A program made the position numbers and the translations under genes. 64,000 nt of DNA from Sphingobacterium sp. SGG-5 (GTDB lineage: Bacteria; Bacteroidota; Bacteroidia; Sphingobacteriales; Sphingobacteriaceae). Each line of letters opens with the position of its first letter. Within the stretch, counting starts at the first letter, position 1. Of the stretch, positions 34,615 through 43,625 are shown piece after piece. The notes beneath the pieces are model-generated. The model did no database searches. It worked only from the letters and a program-made list of their open reading frames with translations, and had not been told where the DNA came from. The stretch covers positions 62,001 through 126,000 of the forward strand of contig NZ_JAAKGO010000008.1 in the NCBI RefSeq assembly GCF_011043525.1, read 5' to 3'.

Positions 34615-36506
34615 TATTTGAGATAGGTCTCAAGAAATTGCTCTATTTCCTGATAATAAGCGATGATATTTTCTTCTTTTCGAATCCTTTTGCCTTCTTC
34701 TTTGTTATAAATATAACGAACCGGGACGTTGTTGTTTTTCACACGCTGTACGAATTGATTGACGTCGGTCGTACTGTTATATCGGTCTTTTCCTCCTTGA
34801 AAGATCAGAAGAGGTGTTCTGATCTTTTCTGCATGGAATAGGGGAGATATGGCCTTAAATAAATCTGATTCTTTATGTGGATTGCCAATGATGCGGTGAT
34901 AAAGTCGTGTATATGATTGATAGTAAGGTGGAATTTCCTTGAAATACGTGAACAGATTGGTATATCCGGAAGAAGATATTGCACAAGTATATAATGTCGG
35001 GCTAAAACAGGATGCATACAATGCTGAGTAACCACCAAAACCTGTACCCATGATGGCTACCCGTTTGGGGTCTGCAATTCCTTCATTGATCAACCATGTC
35101 ACGCCGTCGTTAATGTCGCTTTGGATTTTTCCACCCCACTGTTTAAAGCCGGCAGTATAAAACTCCTTGCCGAAGCCCACGGAGCCGCGGTAGTTTATCT
35201 GAAATACAAGATAACCACGATTTGCTAAAAACTGTACTTCGGCATTAAAGCCCCATACATCTCTACGGTTGGGCCCATCGTGTACCAGTACAACCACGGG
35301 ATATTCTGCTGTTTTTTTATGGGGATAGGTTAGAAAGCCATGAATAAGCTTGCCGTCTCTCGCATTGAACGTCACTTGTTTCATGGGTGAAAGAGTCTTG
35401 TCTGCCAATAAGGGATTTTGCGGCGACAGTTCTACGATGGTATCCTTTTGCCGATAATAATAGTAGATACTGCCCGGGTTAGTATCGGTGTAGGGTTTAA
35501 ATATAACGGTATTAAAAAGACTGTCAACATCTATAATATCCAACGTATAGTCTCTAAAGCGTTCTCTGATTCGTTCATAAATTTTTGCCAATTCCTTATC
35601 ATGAATGAGGGTATTCTTCTTTTCGTTATAGATTGAGCTATATAATACCGATTTGCGGCCCGAAGAGTATCCTTCCCAATTGATATCATTGTTGGGATCG
35701 GCATAGAGTATTTCGGCTTCCCGTCCGGTATTTAGATCAAGTGTTACTAACGCTAATTTATCTCTTCCGAGATTCGAAAGTGCATAAATCTGGTCTTTCT
35801 TGTTTTTAACAGGGCCTAAATGTATGATTTTTGATGATGAATCGGTCTGAAGTACGTTATGGTACTCTTGGTCTTCTTCTTCCCGATACCACAATGTTTC
35901 CTGCACACTGTCACTGGACATCGCCATCCTTACCTTTCCGTCAAAGGAAGCGTACCAAGACATGAAGCCTTCGGAATTTTGCTCCATAAATTGCGGACCT
36001 GATCCATCTAACGGTATTCTATATAAATCGAAAACAGAGGAATCCCTCAAATTCATCATGACATGAAGGTGTCCGTCTATTGCCTTGGCGGGGTGAACCC
36101 ATCTGAGCTTGGTGTCAACAGGTTCCATAAGGGGAGAAGACGCTTCGGTATGAATGTCGATAGTATAAAGGCGGATACGATCGTCAGACGATTGACTGTT
36201 AGAATACACCAAAGTATCATTCGTCGCCCAGAAAAAATACTGGACGTTCATTTGGTCTTGATAGGTTAATTGTTTGGACGAATCCGTATGTTCCAAATCG
36301 AGGATGAAGATATTACGGCAATGCTCGTCCAGGCCGATATAGGCTATGCGTTTTCCGTCGGGTGAAAGTTTAAAACTTGATTTGTCCGGCTTTTCAAAGA
36401 AATCTTCAATAGGTATACGCTGATAATCACCGGTTTTTCTTTTACAAGCCCATGCTAACCCCAACATGCCAACCAACACTATATATATATGTATCTTCAA
36501 CCTCAT
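34614..36506 (-). CDS. S9 prolyl-oligopeptidase-like lipoprotein, catalytic residues lost
   Basis: 630 residues from ATG 36506, which puts the lipoprotein signal (IVLVGMLGLAWAC) first. A beta-propeller-like N-terminal half is followed by an alpha/beta hydrolase domain (PVVVLVHDGP, GYLVFQINYRGSVGFGKEF). The nucleophile elbow, normally GGSYGG, reads GTGFGG, so Ser is Gly (residue 489). The usual EGHGF His site reads EGKRI, so His is Lys (606). The Asp (GGKDRYN, 574) stays. It is likely a binding or sensing protein coupled to the kinase downstream. Confidence 0.85.
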   Translation of the reverse strand: MRLKIHIYIVLVGMLGLAWACKRKTGDYQRIPIEDFFEKPDKSSFKLSPDGKRIAYIGLDEHCRNIFILDLEHTDSSKQLTYQDQMNVQYFFWATNDTLVYSNSQSSDDRIRLYTIDIHTEASSPLMEPVDTKLRWVHPAKAIDGHLHVMMNLRDSSVFDLYRIPLDGSGPQFMEQNSEGFMSWYASFDGKVRMAMSSDSVQETLWYREEEDQEYHNVLQTDSSSKIIHLGPVKNKKDQIYALSNLGRDKLALVTLDLNTGREAEILYADPNNDINWEGYSSGRKSVLYSSIYNEKKNTLIHDKELAKIYERIRERFRDYTLDIIDVDSLFNTVIFKPYTDTNPGSIYYYYRQKDTIVELSPQNPLLADKTLSPMKQVTFNARDGKLIHGFLTYPHKKTAEYPVVVLVHDGPNRRDVWGFNAEVQFLANRGYLVFQINYRGSVGFGKEFYTAGFKQWGGKIQSDINDGVTWLINEGIADPKRVAIMGTGFGGYSALYASCFSPTLYTCAISSSGYTNLFTYFKEIPPYYQSYTRLYHRIIGNPHKESDLFKAISPLFHAEKIRTPLLIFQGGKDRYNSTTDVNQFVQRVKNNNVPVRYIYNKEEGKRIRKEENIIAYYQEIEQFLETYLK

Positions 36507-36621
36507 CGTAATTATACCACTTGGATTCAAAGATTAAAAATTTTTAACATTTAATAGTCTTTGCAACCTTATTTTTACACCTACCCTCGGTAGGGACCGA
36601 CTTATTTCCTAATTTAGCGCC

Positions 36622-36915
36622 ATGTATTTATACAATATCTCTATCCTTGTGGAAAGCCCGGTGCACGATACGTTTTTGCATTGGCTACAAAGCGAGTGGT
36701 TGCCGTCTATCCGCCATGACGTAAAATTTCTTAAAATGTTGGATACACCCCATGAAGGTCATACATACTGTGTACAGCTTGTCGTAAACAGTGAAAATGA
36801 TATCCGGATTTTTAGAGATGACCATCTTGTAGCCCTTCAACAATATATCGGGACGCATTATGGGGAAAAGGTATTTCTATTTGACAGTACGATGGAATAT
36901 CTATCCGGGCAATAA
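36622..36915 (+). CDS. DUF4286-like protein
   Basis: 97 residues, soluble, pattern MYLYNISILVESPVHDTFLH then WLQSEWLPSI and VQLVVNSENDIRIF, resembling the dimeric alpha-beta barrel DUF4286 family of Bacteroidota. Function unknown. It is convergent with the next small membrane gene and abuts it without a gap. Confidence 0.8.
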   Translation: MYLYNISILVESPVHDTFLHWLQSEWLPSIRHDVKFLKMLDTPHEGHTYCVQLVVNSENDIRIFRDDHLVALQQYIGTHYGEKVFLFDSTMEYLSGQ

Positions 36916-37176
36916 CTACAACACAGATGATTTAGCTTCTTTATGCCGGAACTTCGTATACCATAGAATACCGACTCCGGCACCAATAAGAAAAGGCATG
37001 CTCAAAAGAAATAATATGCCATTGTTGAGGCCTCTACCTTGTGTATTTTCTCCTTTTATGCTATTCTCGGCATTTAAGGAGCACATGGCACACTGTGCAT
37101 AGGAAACCTTCGGATTTACCCAACAAAACGAGAAAAATATCCCGAACGTAAGTACTATTAAACGGCTAATTCTCAT
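36916..37176 (-). CDS. Small CxxC membrane protein
   Basis: 86 residues from ATG 37176. Longer frames reach 37227, but a TATCTTTG -7 box (37181-37188, minus strand) sits just before this ATG. It has a signal peptide (VLTFGIFFSFC...VSYA), then QCAMCSLNAEN with a CxxC at the mature N-terminus, and one C-terminal transmembrane helix (ILFLLSMPFLIGAGVGILWY). The layout matches the 62365-62637 protein in the oxidase operon. Metal or redox binding is inference. Confidence 0.75.
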   Translation of the reverse strand: MRISRLIVLTFGIFFSFCWVNPKVSYAQCAMCSLNAENSIKGENTQGRGLNNGILFLLSMPFLIGAGVGILWYTKFRHKEAKSSVL

Positions 37177-37223
37177 CCTACAAAGATACATTATAAAACT
37201 TTTAAAAAGTATATATTGAGCAG

Positions 37224-37919
37224 TCAAAGTAAAACATTGAATCGTTCCCAGAAACCATCGATAGGTAACGGAGCCTCGATCCGGGTTTTTTCCTTTTTGA
37301 CTGGGTGCTCAAATGTAAGCGATCTGGAATGCAGGCAGATTGTACGTTTTAATGATCCTCTTGGATAACCGTATTTATTGTCACCTACGATCGGACAGCC
37401 CATAAAGCCTAATTGACAGCGGATTTGATGCGTTCGTCCCGTAACGGGAGTGATTTCCAGAAGGTAGTAATCATGTAAATGTCCTAGGATTTCGTAGCTC
37501 AGTTCGGCGTAGCTTCCATTTTTTATCTCTCTTTCGTACGCTTTGGTTATCATTTTCTTTCGGTCGCGGAGCAGCCAGTTCTGAAGTACACCGGAGGAAT
37601 GTAGGGGGCGGTTTTTGACAATAGCTAAGTAAGTCTTTTGAACCTTGCGATCATGAAACAGCTTGTTCATGCGATCCAGACTTTTGCTGGTCTTCGCCAT
37701 CAGGATCATACCGCTTACCGGGCGATCGAGACGATGTATCACACCGAGGAAAGCACCGTTAGGCTTGTTGTACTTTTTTGTTAGGTACGCTTTGACCATT
37801 TCTTCCAGCGAGAGGTCGCCGGAGACATCCACCTGTACAATGTCACCCCCGCGTTTGTTGATCGCTATCAAATGGTTATCCTCGTAGAGGATATCCTTAT
37901 CGGAAATTCTTTTGTCCAT
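37224..37919 (-). CDS. RluA-family pseudouridine synthase
   Basis: 231 residues from ATG 37919; the longest frame starts at GTG overlapping the mlaD stop. It has the catalytic motif GVIHRLDRPVSGMIL with the conserved Asp and the C-terminal GRTHQIRCQLGFMGCPIVGD. It isomerises uridine in rRNA or tRNA; which site is not evident. It follows mlaD in the same direction. Confidence 0.9.
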   Translation of the reverse strand: MDKRISDKDILYEDNHLIAINKRGGDIVQVDVSGDLSLEEMVKAYLTKKYNKPNGAFLGVIHRLDRPVSGMILMAKTSKSLDRMNKLFHDRKVQKTYLAIVKNRPLHSSGVLQNWLLRDRKKMITKAYEREIKNGSYAELSYEILGHLHDYYLLEITPVTGRTHQIRCQLGFMGCPIVGDNKYGYPRGSLKRTICLHSRSLTFEHPVKKEKTRIEAPLPIDGFWERFNVLL

Positions 37920-37942
37920 GATCTGATTGCTGTCGAAGACCA

Positions 37943-38935
37943 CTACTGTATCGAATCCTTTGCCCGTGCCGCTTCCTCCTTCGCTTTCTTTTTAAAGAAT
38001 CCTCTAAATAGAAAATTGCTTTGCAGAGCTTCCATATTCTGGTCAAGCTTATGTGTGCCTGCATTCAGGTTTTCTAAAATCTGCTTGATTTCTGCCGCCG
38101 CTGCATCATCATTTGTTAATACACCTATAACATTGTTTTTGTCGTTCAGACGGGCAGAAGTCTGATTTAGGTTTGCCATCAGTGTATTCGCGGTTGCGGT
38201 TATATTTTGCAGTTGTGCTGCTGACTCGCGAAGACTTGCAAAGACGGTCGTGTCGGTCGTCAGATCATGTATAAGACCTTGATTATTATTCAACTTGTTT
38301 GTCAGCGCGACGACATTATTCATAGTTTTTTGAACACCGAGCATAATCTGATTCAGCGATGCAGTCGTTTGTTTTAAATTATTAGCGATAGCATCGTCCG
38401 TCATCAATGCTCCTACAGTACCTTTACCTTCAACGATTTGTCCCGATAATAAAGCAAAATTTTTGGTGATTTCAAGAAGGTTGGCGCCATTGCTTTGTAG
38501 CATATCCAACATTTGGTCCATTCCCCCGCTTGGCCCTGATTTAATCGTATCCCCGTCTTCTATGGCAGGAAATGTAGAGGTTCCTCCTAATAAGCTGATG
38601 ATCGCATTCCCGATGAGGCCATCCGAGCCAAGTGTTGCGGTAACATCTTTGCGGATAAATTCGCTGGATTTTTCTTCGATGCTCATGACCACACGTACAT
38701 CGGCTACATCTTCAAACGCGACCTCCTTGATAATACCTACCTTGACCCCGGAAAACCATACGTTATTACCGACCTTAAGACCTTTTACGTCCTTAAAGTA
38801 CGTGGTTACCAATAAGTTTTTACTAAATTTATTCTGTTGAGTTCCCAATACTAAAATCCCGGCAACCAAAATAATCAGCCCGATTAGGACAAAAAGTCCA
38901 ACAATAATGGAACGTTTATTTTCCTTTGTATTCAT
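37943..38935 (-). CDS. mlaD: MCE/MlaD-family lipid transport protein
   Basis: 330 residues: an N-terminal transmembrane anchor (SIIVGLFVLIGLIILVAGIL), an MCE domain (TYFKDVKGLKVGNNVWFSGV, GIIKEVAFEDVADVRVVMSI) and a long helical C-terminal part. MlaD forms the periplasmic hexamer that carries phospholipids between the membranes. It is third in mlaE-mlaF-mlaD; soluble mlaC and mlaB are absent here. Confidence 0.9.
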   Translation of the reverse strand: MNTKENKRSIIVGLFVLIGLIILVAGILVLGTQQNKFSKNLLVTTYFKDVKGLKVGNNVWFSGVKVGIIKEVAFEDVADVRVVMSIEEKSSEFIRKDVTATLGSDGLIGNAIISLLGGTSTFPAIEDGDTIKSGPSGGMDQMLDMLQSNGANLLEITKNFALLSGQIVEGKGTVGALMTDDAIANNLKQTTASLNQIMLGVQKTMNNVVALTNKLNNNQGLIHDLTTDTTVFASLRESAAQLQNITATANTLMANLNQTSARLNDKNNVIGVLTNDDAAAAEIKQILENLNAGTHKLDQNMEALQSNFLFRGFFKKKAKEEAARAKDSIQ

Positions 38936-38941
38936 TGTATA

Positions 38942-39715
38942 TTATACTATAAAATTATAATCATAAAACGGTTTGACACGCTCGTCATCTGTATTAAAAA
39001 TTTCTTCAAAAGTACCTTGGCGTTCAAATTTGCCATCTAAAAGCATGACCGTACGGTCGCCTACCATTTTGGCGCAGGCCAGGTCATGGGTGATAATGAT
39101 GGAAGATGTCTTATAACGTTCTTGTACTTCATTTATCAACCCGTTAATGTCCAAGCACGTGATTGGATCGAGACCCGCTGTAGGTTCGTCATACAACATA
39201 ATATCTGGTCGTAATATCAGCGTCCGCGCGATGCCAATGCGCTTCCGTTGCCCGCCTGACAGCTCGGAAGGCATCTGGTTGATGGCGTGCAATAGACCGA
39301 CACCGTCCAGCACATCTTCTACTTCTTTGTTGATTTCGGATCGTGTTAGATTGCGCTTATTCCGTACCAATGGAAACTCTAAGTTTTCCCGTACTGTCAT
39401 ACTATCATATAAAGCACTGTTTTGGAAAGAAAAGCCAATACGTTGACGCAATATACGGAGCTGTCTTTCATTGAGTTCGTTGACAACCTCTCCTAGGACA
39501 TCAATGTTACCCTCGTCAGGTCGCAACAGACCGGCAATAAGTTTTATCAATACCGACTTTCCGGTTCCAGATCGTCCCAATACGACCAGATTTTCGCCAT
39601 CATACAACTTGAGATTGACATGGCGCAATACATGTAGGTCACCAAAAGATTTGCTGACATTAGCGACATCGATAACACAACGTTCATAATTAATAGTGAC
39701 TTTATCCTTTTCCAC
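38942..39715 (-). CDS. mlaF: ABC transporter ATP-binding protein, MlaF-like
   Basis: 257 residues from GTG 39715. The longer frame starts at TTG 39751 inside mlaE. Walker A GRSGTGKS (47-54), signature LSGGQ (152-156), Walker B LYDEPTAGLDP. It powers the MlaE permease. The GTG start is inferred: no ATG is available in frame near the N-terminus. Confidence 0.9.
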   Translation of the reverse strand: MEKDKVTINYERCVIDVANVSKSFGDLHVLRHVNLKLYDGENLVVLGRSGTGKSVLIKLIAGLLRPDEGNIDVLGEVVNELNERQLRILRQRIGFSFQNSALYDSMTVRENLEFPLVRNKRNLTRSEINKEVEDVLDGVGLLHAINQMPSELSGGQRKRIGIARTLILRPDIMLYDEPTAGLDPITCLDINGLINEVQERYKTSSIIITHDLACAKMVGDRTVMLLDGKFERQGTFEEIFNTDDERVKPFYDYNFIV

Positions 39716-39725
39716 GTGCTTAGAA

Positions 39726-40481
39726 TTAGAGGAGTGACAAAACCTGAACAATTAACAACTCCTCGATAAATACGATGAACATGGACGCTACAACGGCACT
39801 GTTCGCAGCTTTACCGACTCCTTCGGTACCTTTTGAGGAGTAATAACCGACATACGTACTCACAAAACCTATAGTAAACCCAAATACAACGGCTCGTAAT
39901 ACCATAGCGAATACGTCGATCATCTTTATCGCTTCGAATACCTGTGTAAAAAAGCTCAACAAGCTCAGTTGATCTTTCGAGATAATGCTTAAATATCCAC
40001 CGAATAAACCAATGCCCGCCACATAGAAACAGAGTACAGGTATCATGACAGTTGTTGCCAGGATGCGGCTTACAATTAAAAATTTGTAAGGATTCGTACC
40101 GGAGACTTCCATGGCATCTATTTGTTCCGTAACATTCATGGAGCTTAATTCAGCACCTATTTGCGAACCTACTTTTCCGGATGCGATAAGTGCCGTCACT
40201 AAAGGAGCTAGAGCACGGACGATAGCGATGGAAATCAGATTAGGCAGCCAGGAGCTGGCTCCGAAATCTTCTAAGGAAGGTCTGGATTGTTTCGTGAAGA
40301 CGAAACCTACGATAAATCCCGTCAAGCTAATGAGGGGGAAAGATTTCCATCCTACTTCGTAACACTGGCGTATGATTTCTTTGAACTCGTAGGGAGGACT
40401 TACCAACTCACGTAAGAAACGTAAAAAGAAACGATGGATGTTTGCGAACTCCAGTAATAAGCTTGTAATTTTTTTCCCCAT
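39726..40481 (-). CDS. mlaE: ABC transporter permease, MlaE-like
   Basis: 251 residues, five to six transmembrane helices, with the MlaE signature: ALAPLVTALIASGKVGSQIG and AELSSMNVTEQIDAMEVSG. First gene of the mla operon, which maintains outer-membrane lipid asymmetry in other Gram-negatives. Confidence 0.93.
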   Translation of the reverse strand: MGKKITSLLLEFANIHRFFLRFLRELVSPPYEFKEIIRQCYEVGWKSFPLISLTGFIVGFVFTKQSRPSLEDFGASSWLPNLISIAIVRALAPLVTALIASGKVGSQIGAELSSMNVTEQIDAMEVSGTNPYKFLIVSRILATTVMIPVLCFYVAGIGLFGGYLSIISKDQLSLLSFFTQVFEAIKMIDVFAMVLRAVVFGFTIGFVSTYVGYYSSKGTEGVGKAANSAVVASMFIVFIEELLIVQVLSLL

Positions 40482-40633
40482 TAATGATTTCTTTCAAATA
40501 TCGTTATTGGTGTCATCTTGAATAAATCCCGGTAAAGGTACAAAATTTTAATTTTTCCTTATTCTACATGGACCATATCCGGTATTATAATATGAATTCG
40601 TTACAAAATGTTTTTAAGAATTGGCTCAAAGAA

Positions 40634-40659
40634 GAATAGCGGGCCCAGACCCGCTATTC
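40634..40659. terminator. Hairpin between lpd and mlaE
   Basis: GAATAGCGGG (40634-40643) pairs perfectly with CCCGCTATTC (40650-40659), six-base loop. It lies downstream of lpd on the minus strand; the T run is weak (ATTCTTCTTT). Confidence 0.6.
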
Positions 40660-40681
40660 ATTGCTAAATAAGTTTTATATG

Positions 40682-42070
40682 CTATAAATGAATGACTTCG
40701 CCATAAGCATCAGCCGCAGCTTCCATGATAGCTTCACTCATCGTAGGGTGAGGATGTACCGACTTGATGATTTCATGACCAGTTGTTTCCAGCTTACGTG
40801 CGACGACCGCTTCGGCAATCATTTCTGTGACGTTGAAACCAATCATATGTGCACCTAAGAATTCACCATATTTTGCATCAAAGATGACTTTTACGAAGCC
40901 GTCTTTTGCACCGGCGGCAGAAGCTTTACCGGATGCCGAGAAAGGAAATTTTCCGACTTTGATGTCATAGCCTGCTTCACGGGCGGCCTTTTCGGTGTAT
41001 CCTACAGACGCGACTTCAGGTGAACAATAGGTACACCCCGGGATATTATTGTAGTCAATAGGTTCCACATGTAAGCCCTTTATTTTCTCCACACAGGTGA
41101 TAGCCTCCGCTGAAGCGACGTGTGCTAATGCCTGTCCTTTTACGATATCACCGATAGCATACACACCTTCTATGTTGGTCTTGTAGAAATCATCGACAAT
41201 GACCCGACCTTTATCTGTTTTTACACCGACTTCTTCTATACCTATGTTTTCGATGTTTGGTGTGATGCCCACTGCGGAAAGAACAACTTCTGCCTCGATG
41301 ACTTCTGTGCCTTTTGCCGTTTTTATATTTACCTTCGAAAGTGCAGATTTTGTGTCTACGGACTGGACTTCCGATTTGGTCAAAATGTCAATTCCTGCTT
41401 TTTTAAGTGATTTTTCCAACTGCTTGGAAATTTCTTCGTCTTCTACAGGTACGATGCGGTCCATAAATTCCACAATGGTCACTTTAGTGCCCATCGCATT
41501 ATAAAAATAGGCGAACTCAACGCCTATAGCCCCTGACCCAACAACAACAAGAGATTTAGGTTGTTTTGGAAGATTCATTGCCTGGCGGTAACCGATTATT
41601 TTCTTTCCATCCTGTGGTAGATTAGGCAGCTCTCTTGAGCGCGCGCCTGTAGCCAAGATCGTATGTTTGGCTGAATATTCTTTAACGCTGCCATCACCAC
41701 CTTTGACCTCGACCTTTCCGCCCTTTTTTATTTTGGCCGTTCCCATGATGACATCGATTTTATTCTTTTTCATCAGGAACTGGATTCCTTTGCTCATACC
41801 TTCAGCTACACCACGACTCCTTTTTACAACTGCACCAAAGTCAGCTTCTGCACCTTGCACTTTGATGCCATATTCCTCAGCATGATTTAAATATTCGAAT
41901 ACTTGCGCACTTTTCAGTAATGCTTTGGTAGGAATACATCCCCAGTTTAGGCAGATTCCGCCTAAAGATTCGCGCTCCACAACGGCAGTTTTGAAACCTA
42001 ATTGAGCCGCCCGGATAGCTGCAACATATCCACCAGGGCCGCTTCCAATCACGATGATGTCGTAGTTCAT
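40682..42070 (-). CDS. lpd: Dihydrolipoyl dehydrogenase
   Basis: 462 residues. It has FAD-binding GSGPGGYVAAIRAAQ, redox-active disulfide Cys40/Cys45 (GGICLNWGCIPTK), NAD-binding VVGSGAIGVEFAYFY and catalytic His region SVHPHPTMSEA. E3 component of 2-oxoacid dehydrogenase complexes; no E1/E2 genes are adjacent. Confidence 0.97.
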   Translation of the reverse strand: MNYDIIVIGSGPGGYVAAIRAAQLGFKTAVVERESLGGICLNWGCIPTKALLKSAQVFEYLNHAEEYGIKVQGAEADFGAVVKRSRGVAEGMSKGIQFLMKKNKIDVIMGTAKIKKGGKVEVKGGDGSVKEYSAKHTILATGARSRELPNLPQDGKKIIGYRQAMNLPKQPKSLVVVGSGAIGVEFAYFYNAMGTKVTIVEFMDRIVPVEDEEISKQLEKSLKKAGIDILTKSEVQSVDTKSALSKVNIKTAKGTEVIEAEVVLSAVGITPNIENIGIEEVGVKTDKGRVIVDDFYKTNIEGVYAIGDIVKGQALAHVASAEAITCVEKIKGLHVEPIDYNNIPGCTYCSPEVASVGYTEKAAREAGYDIKVGKFPFSASGKASAAGAKDGFVKVIFDAKYGEFLGAHMIGFNVTEMIAEAVVARKLETTGHEIIKSVHPHPTMSEAIMEAAADAYGEVIHL

Positions 42071-42140
42071 ATATTTTCTATATTTATTATTTTAAAGTAA
42101 TTCACAGCCAAAAATACATTTTTTTTTTGGTAGGTCGAAT

Positions 42141-43034
42141 TCAAAAGGAGGTAAAGTGATGAATTGCCTGCCATGCTGCGGGCAGATAAGAAACTATGTC
42201 GGAAGCGATAAGACTCTTAGGATGGATGCTTTGTGCTGCCAGATCACCTGCTAAACCATGAAGATATACGCCCATGATAGCTGCTTCTTTTTCCGTGAGC
42301 CCTTGTGCCAACAACGATGTCAATACACCTGTAAGTACATCACCACTACCTGCTGTTGCCATTCCCCAGTTGCCCGTAGTGTTGACGTACACTTCGCCAT
42401 CGGGGCAGACGATAGCCGTGTTCGCACCTTTAATCAGTATAATTATTTTGTACTGCTTGGAAAAATTTTTTGTCTTATCCAGCTTCTCAAAATCATTTTT
42501 CCACGTACCTATGAGCCGTACCAACTCTTGAGAATGGGGCGTGAGGATACTGTCTTGAGGGACAGCGGGGAGCCAATCTGGTTTTAAGGAAAGAATGTTT
42601 AATGCATCAGCATCGAGGACTAAAACAGGCCTGTTCTGTGTTTGTACCAAGGTATGAAGCAATGTATATAAGGCTTGTTGGCTGTCTGCAGACGTTCCCA
42701 TTCCCATACCGACACCTATTGCACGGAAAGAAGACAGGTCACTGGGAAATGTCGATAATGTTTTTTCATGTGGATCGGTCAGTACCATCGATTCGGGAAA
42801 AGAGCTTTGGAGTATGGAATAGCCACATTCAGGGACGTAAGAAGTTACTAATCCACAGCCTGTCCGCAATGCAGCACGACTGCTTAGAATAATTGCCCCC
42901 ATTTTTCCATAACTCCCGCCCGCAATTAACGCATGGCCAAAAGTGCCTTTATGTGCATATTTGTCAGGCTCACGAACAAATTTGCGCACATCGTTTAATT
43001 CGACAAAGTGGGAGTTTGAGTGCATGCCATTCAT
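42141..43034 (-). CDS. nnrD: ADP-dependent NAD(P)H-hydrate dehydratase (stand-alone)
   Basis: 297 residues from ATG 43034. The longest frame starts at 43070, but a TAAATTTG -7 box lies inside that extension. The YjeF C-terminal domain is complete: HKGTFGHALIAGGSYGKMGA, LDADALNILS, LTPHSQELVRL, GNWGMATAGSGDVLTGVL. It repairs hydrated NAD(P)H. The N-terminal epimerase domain (YjeF_N, NnrE) that is usually fused in bacteria is absent and not found nearby. Confidence 0.9.
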   Translation of the reverse strand: MNGMHSNSHFVELNDVRKFVREPDKYAHKGTFGHALIAGGSYGKMGAIILSSRAALRTGCGLVTSYVPECGYSILQSSFPESMVLTDPHEKTLSTFPSDLSSFRAIGVGMGMGTSADSQQALYTLLHTLVQTQNRPVLVLDADALNILSLKPDWLPAVPQDSILTPHSQELVRLIGTWKNDFEKLDKTKNFSKQYKIIILIKGANTAIVCPDGEVYVNTTGNWGMATAGSGDVLTGVLTSLLAQGLTEKEAAIMGVYLHGLAGDLAAQSIHPKSLIASDIVSYLPAAWQAIHHFTSF

Positions 43035-43049
43035 GTTAGCGCTTTTAAA

Positions 43050-43088
43050 CAAATTTAATAAAACTTTCATGATCTCTCATAGAGATCA
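43050..43088 (-). promoter_or_regulatory. Putative nnrD promoter with operator-like inverted repeat
   Basis: On the minus strand TAAATTTG (43050-43057) fits TAnnTTTG. TGATCTCT (43070-43077) and AGAGATCA (43081-43088) form a perfect 8-bp inverted repeat with a three-base spacer, placed around the -33 region, as a repressor site would be. No regulator is identified. Confidence 0.5.
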
Positions 43089-43157
43089 GCAGAGCAAAAA
43101 AAATCCCGAAGCGGGGAGCTCCGAGATTTTCTAACTAACCAATTATTAACCTAAATT

Positions 43158-43274
43158 ATGAATTACATCTATAACGTGATTATTAGCGTATATATTATTC
43201 ATTCCGTTGTAATATTTATTTTACAATTCGGATTCGATATATATTCCTGTGTAAACCGCCATAAGAAGACATAA
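43158..43274 (+). CDS. Candidate 38-residue membrane protein
   Basis: ATG 43158 to TAA 43274 encodes one hydrophobic helix (VIISVYIIHSVVIFILQFGF) and a basic tail (NRHKKT), the charge layout of a small inner-membrane protein. A short leader with TCTAACTAACCAATTATTAA precedes it, an imperfect hairpin (43100-43130) lies upstream, and its stop abuts a strong terminator. It is too short for usual gene calls. Coding is plausible, not proven. Confidence 0.5.
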   Translation: MNYIYNVIISVYIIHSVVIFILQFGFDIYSCVNRHKKT

Positions 43275-43305
43275 AAAAAGGCGCTTGTTTTAAGCGCCTT
43301 TTTGT
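43274..43305. terminator. Bidirectional terminator
   Basis: AAAAAAAGGCGCTT pairs with AAGCGCCTTTTT around a short T-rich loop; T runs exist on both strands. It serves the Hc1-like gene on the minus strand and the candidate small gene on the plus strand. Confidence 0.88.
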
Positions 43306-43322
43306 TCATTGTTTTCAAAGGA

Positions 43323-43505
43323 TTATTTTTTGCCGTCGTTCTTTTTAGCGGTGACTTCATTACGGATGTCCTGTGCTAAAGTTTTGATTTCTTGCAAACC
43401 TTTACGTACGCGAGTTCCTGCTGCAGAGTTACCATTGTTGAAGAATTTTTCTGCATCTGCTTCAATAGAAGCTACTAGTTCTTTTAATTTAGTGTAGTTT
43501 TTCAT
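43323..43505 (-). CDS. Histone H1-like protein (Hc1 family)
   Basis: 60 residues, helical and basic at the end (NYTKLKELVASIEADAEKFF, AGTRVRKGLQEIKTLAQDIR, KKNDGKK). It matches the short Hc1-like nucleoid proteins common in Bacteroidota, which lack the long Lys/Ala tail of chlamydial Hc1. A DNA-binding role is by family. Confidence 0.85.
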   Translation of the reverse strand: MKNYTKLKELVASIEADAEKFFNNGNSAAGTRVRKGLQEIKTLAQDIRNEVTAKKNDGKK

Positions 43506-43625
43506 TTTATAATTACAATTTAGTTTCTCAAATTATTTCTCTAAGATGTAATAAATATACAAAACGAACAAATATAAAAACAATAAAATCGTGTTTTTTT
43601 ATAAAAAAAAGTGATTTTTTAGAGA

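Noticed and set aside
36581..36596. CCTACC-CTC-GGTAGG inverted repeat before the DUF4286-like gene
   Set aside because: Too short and without T run or known operator form; could be chance, so not listed as a feature.
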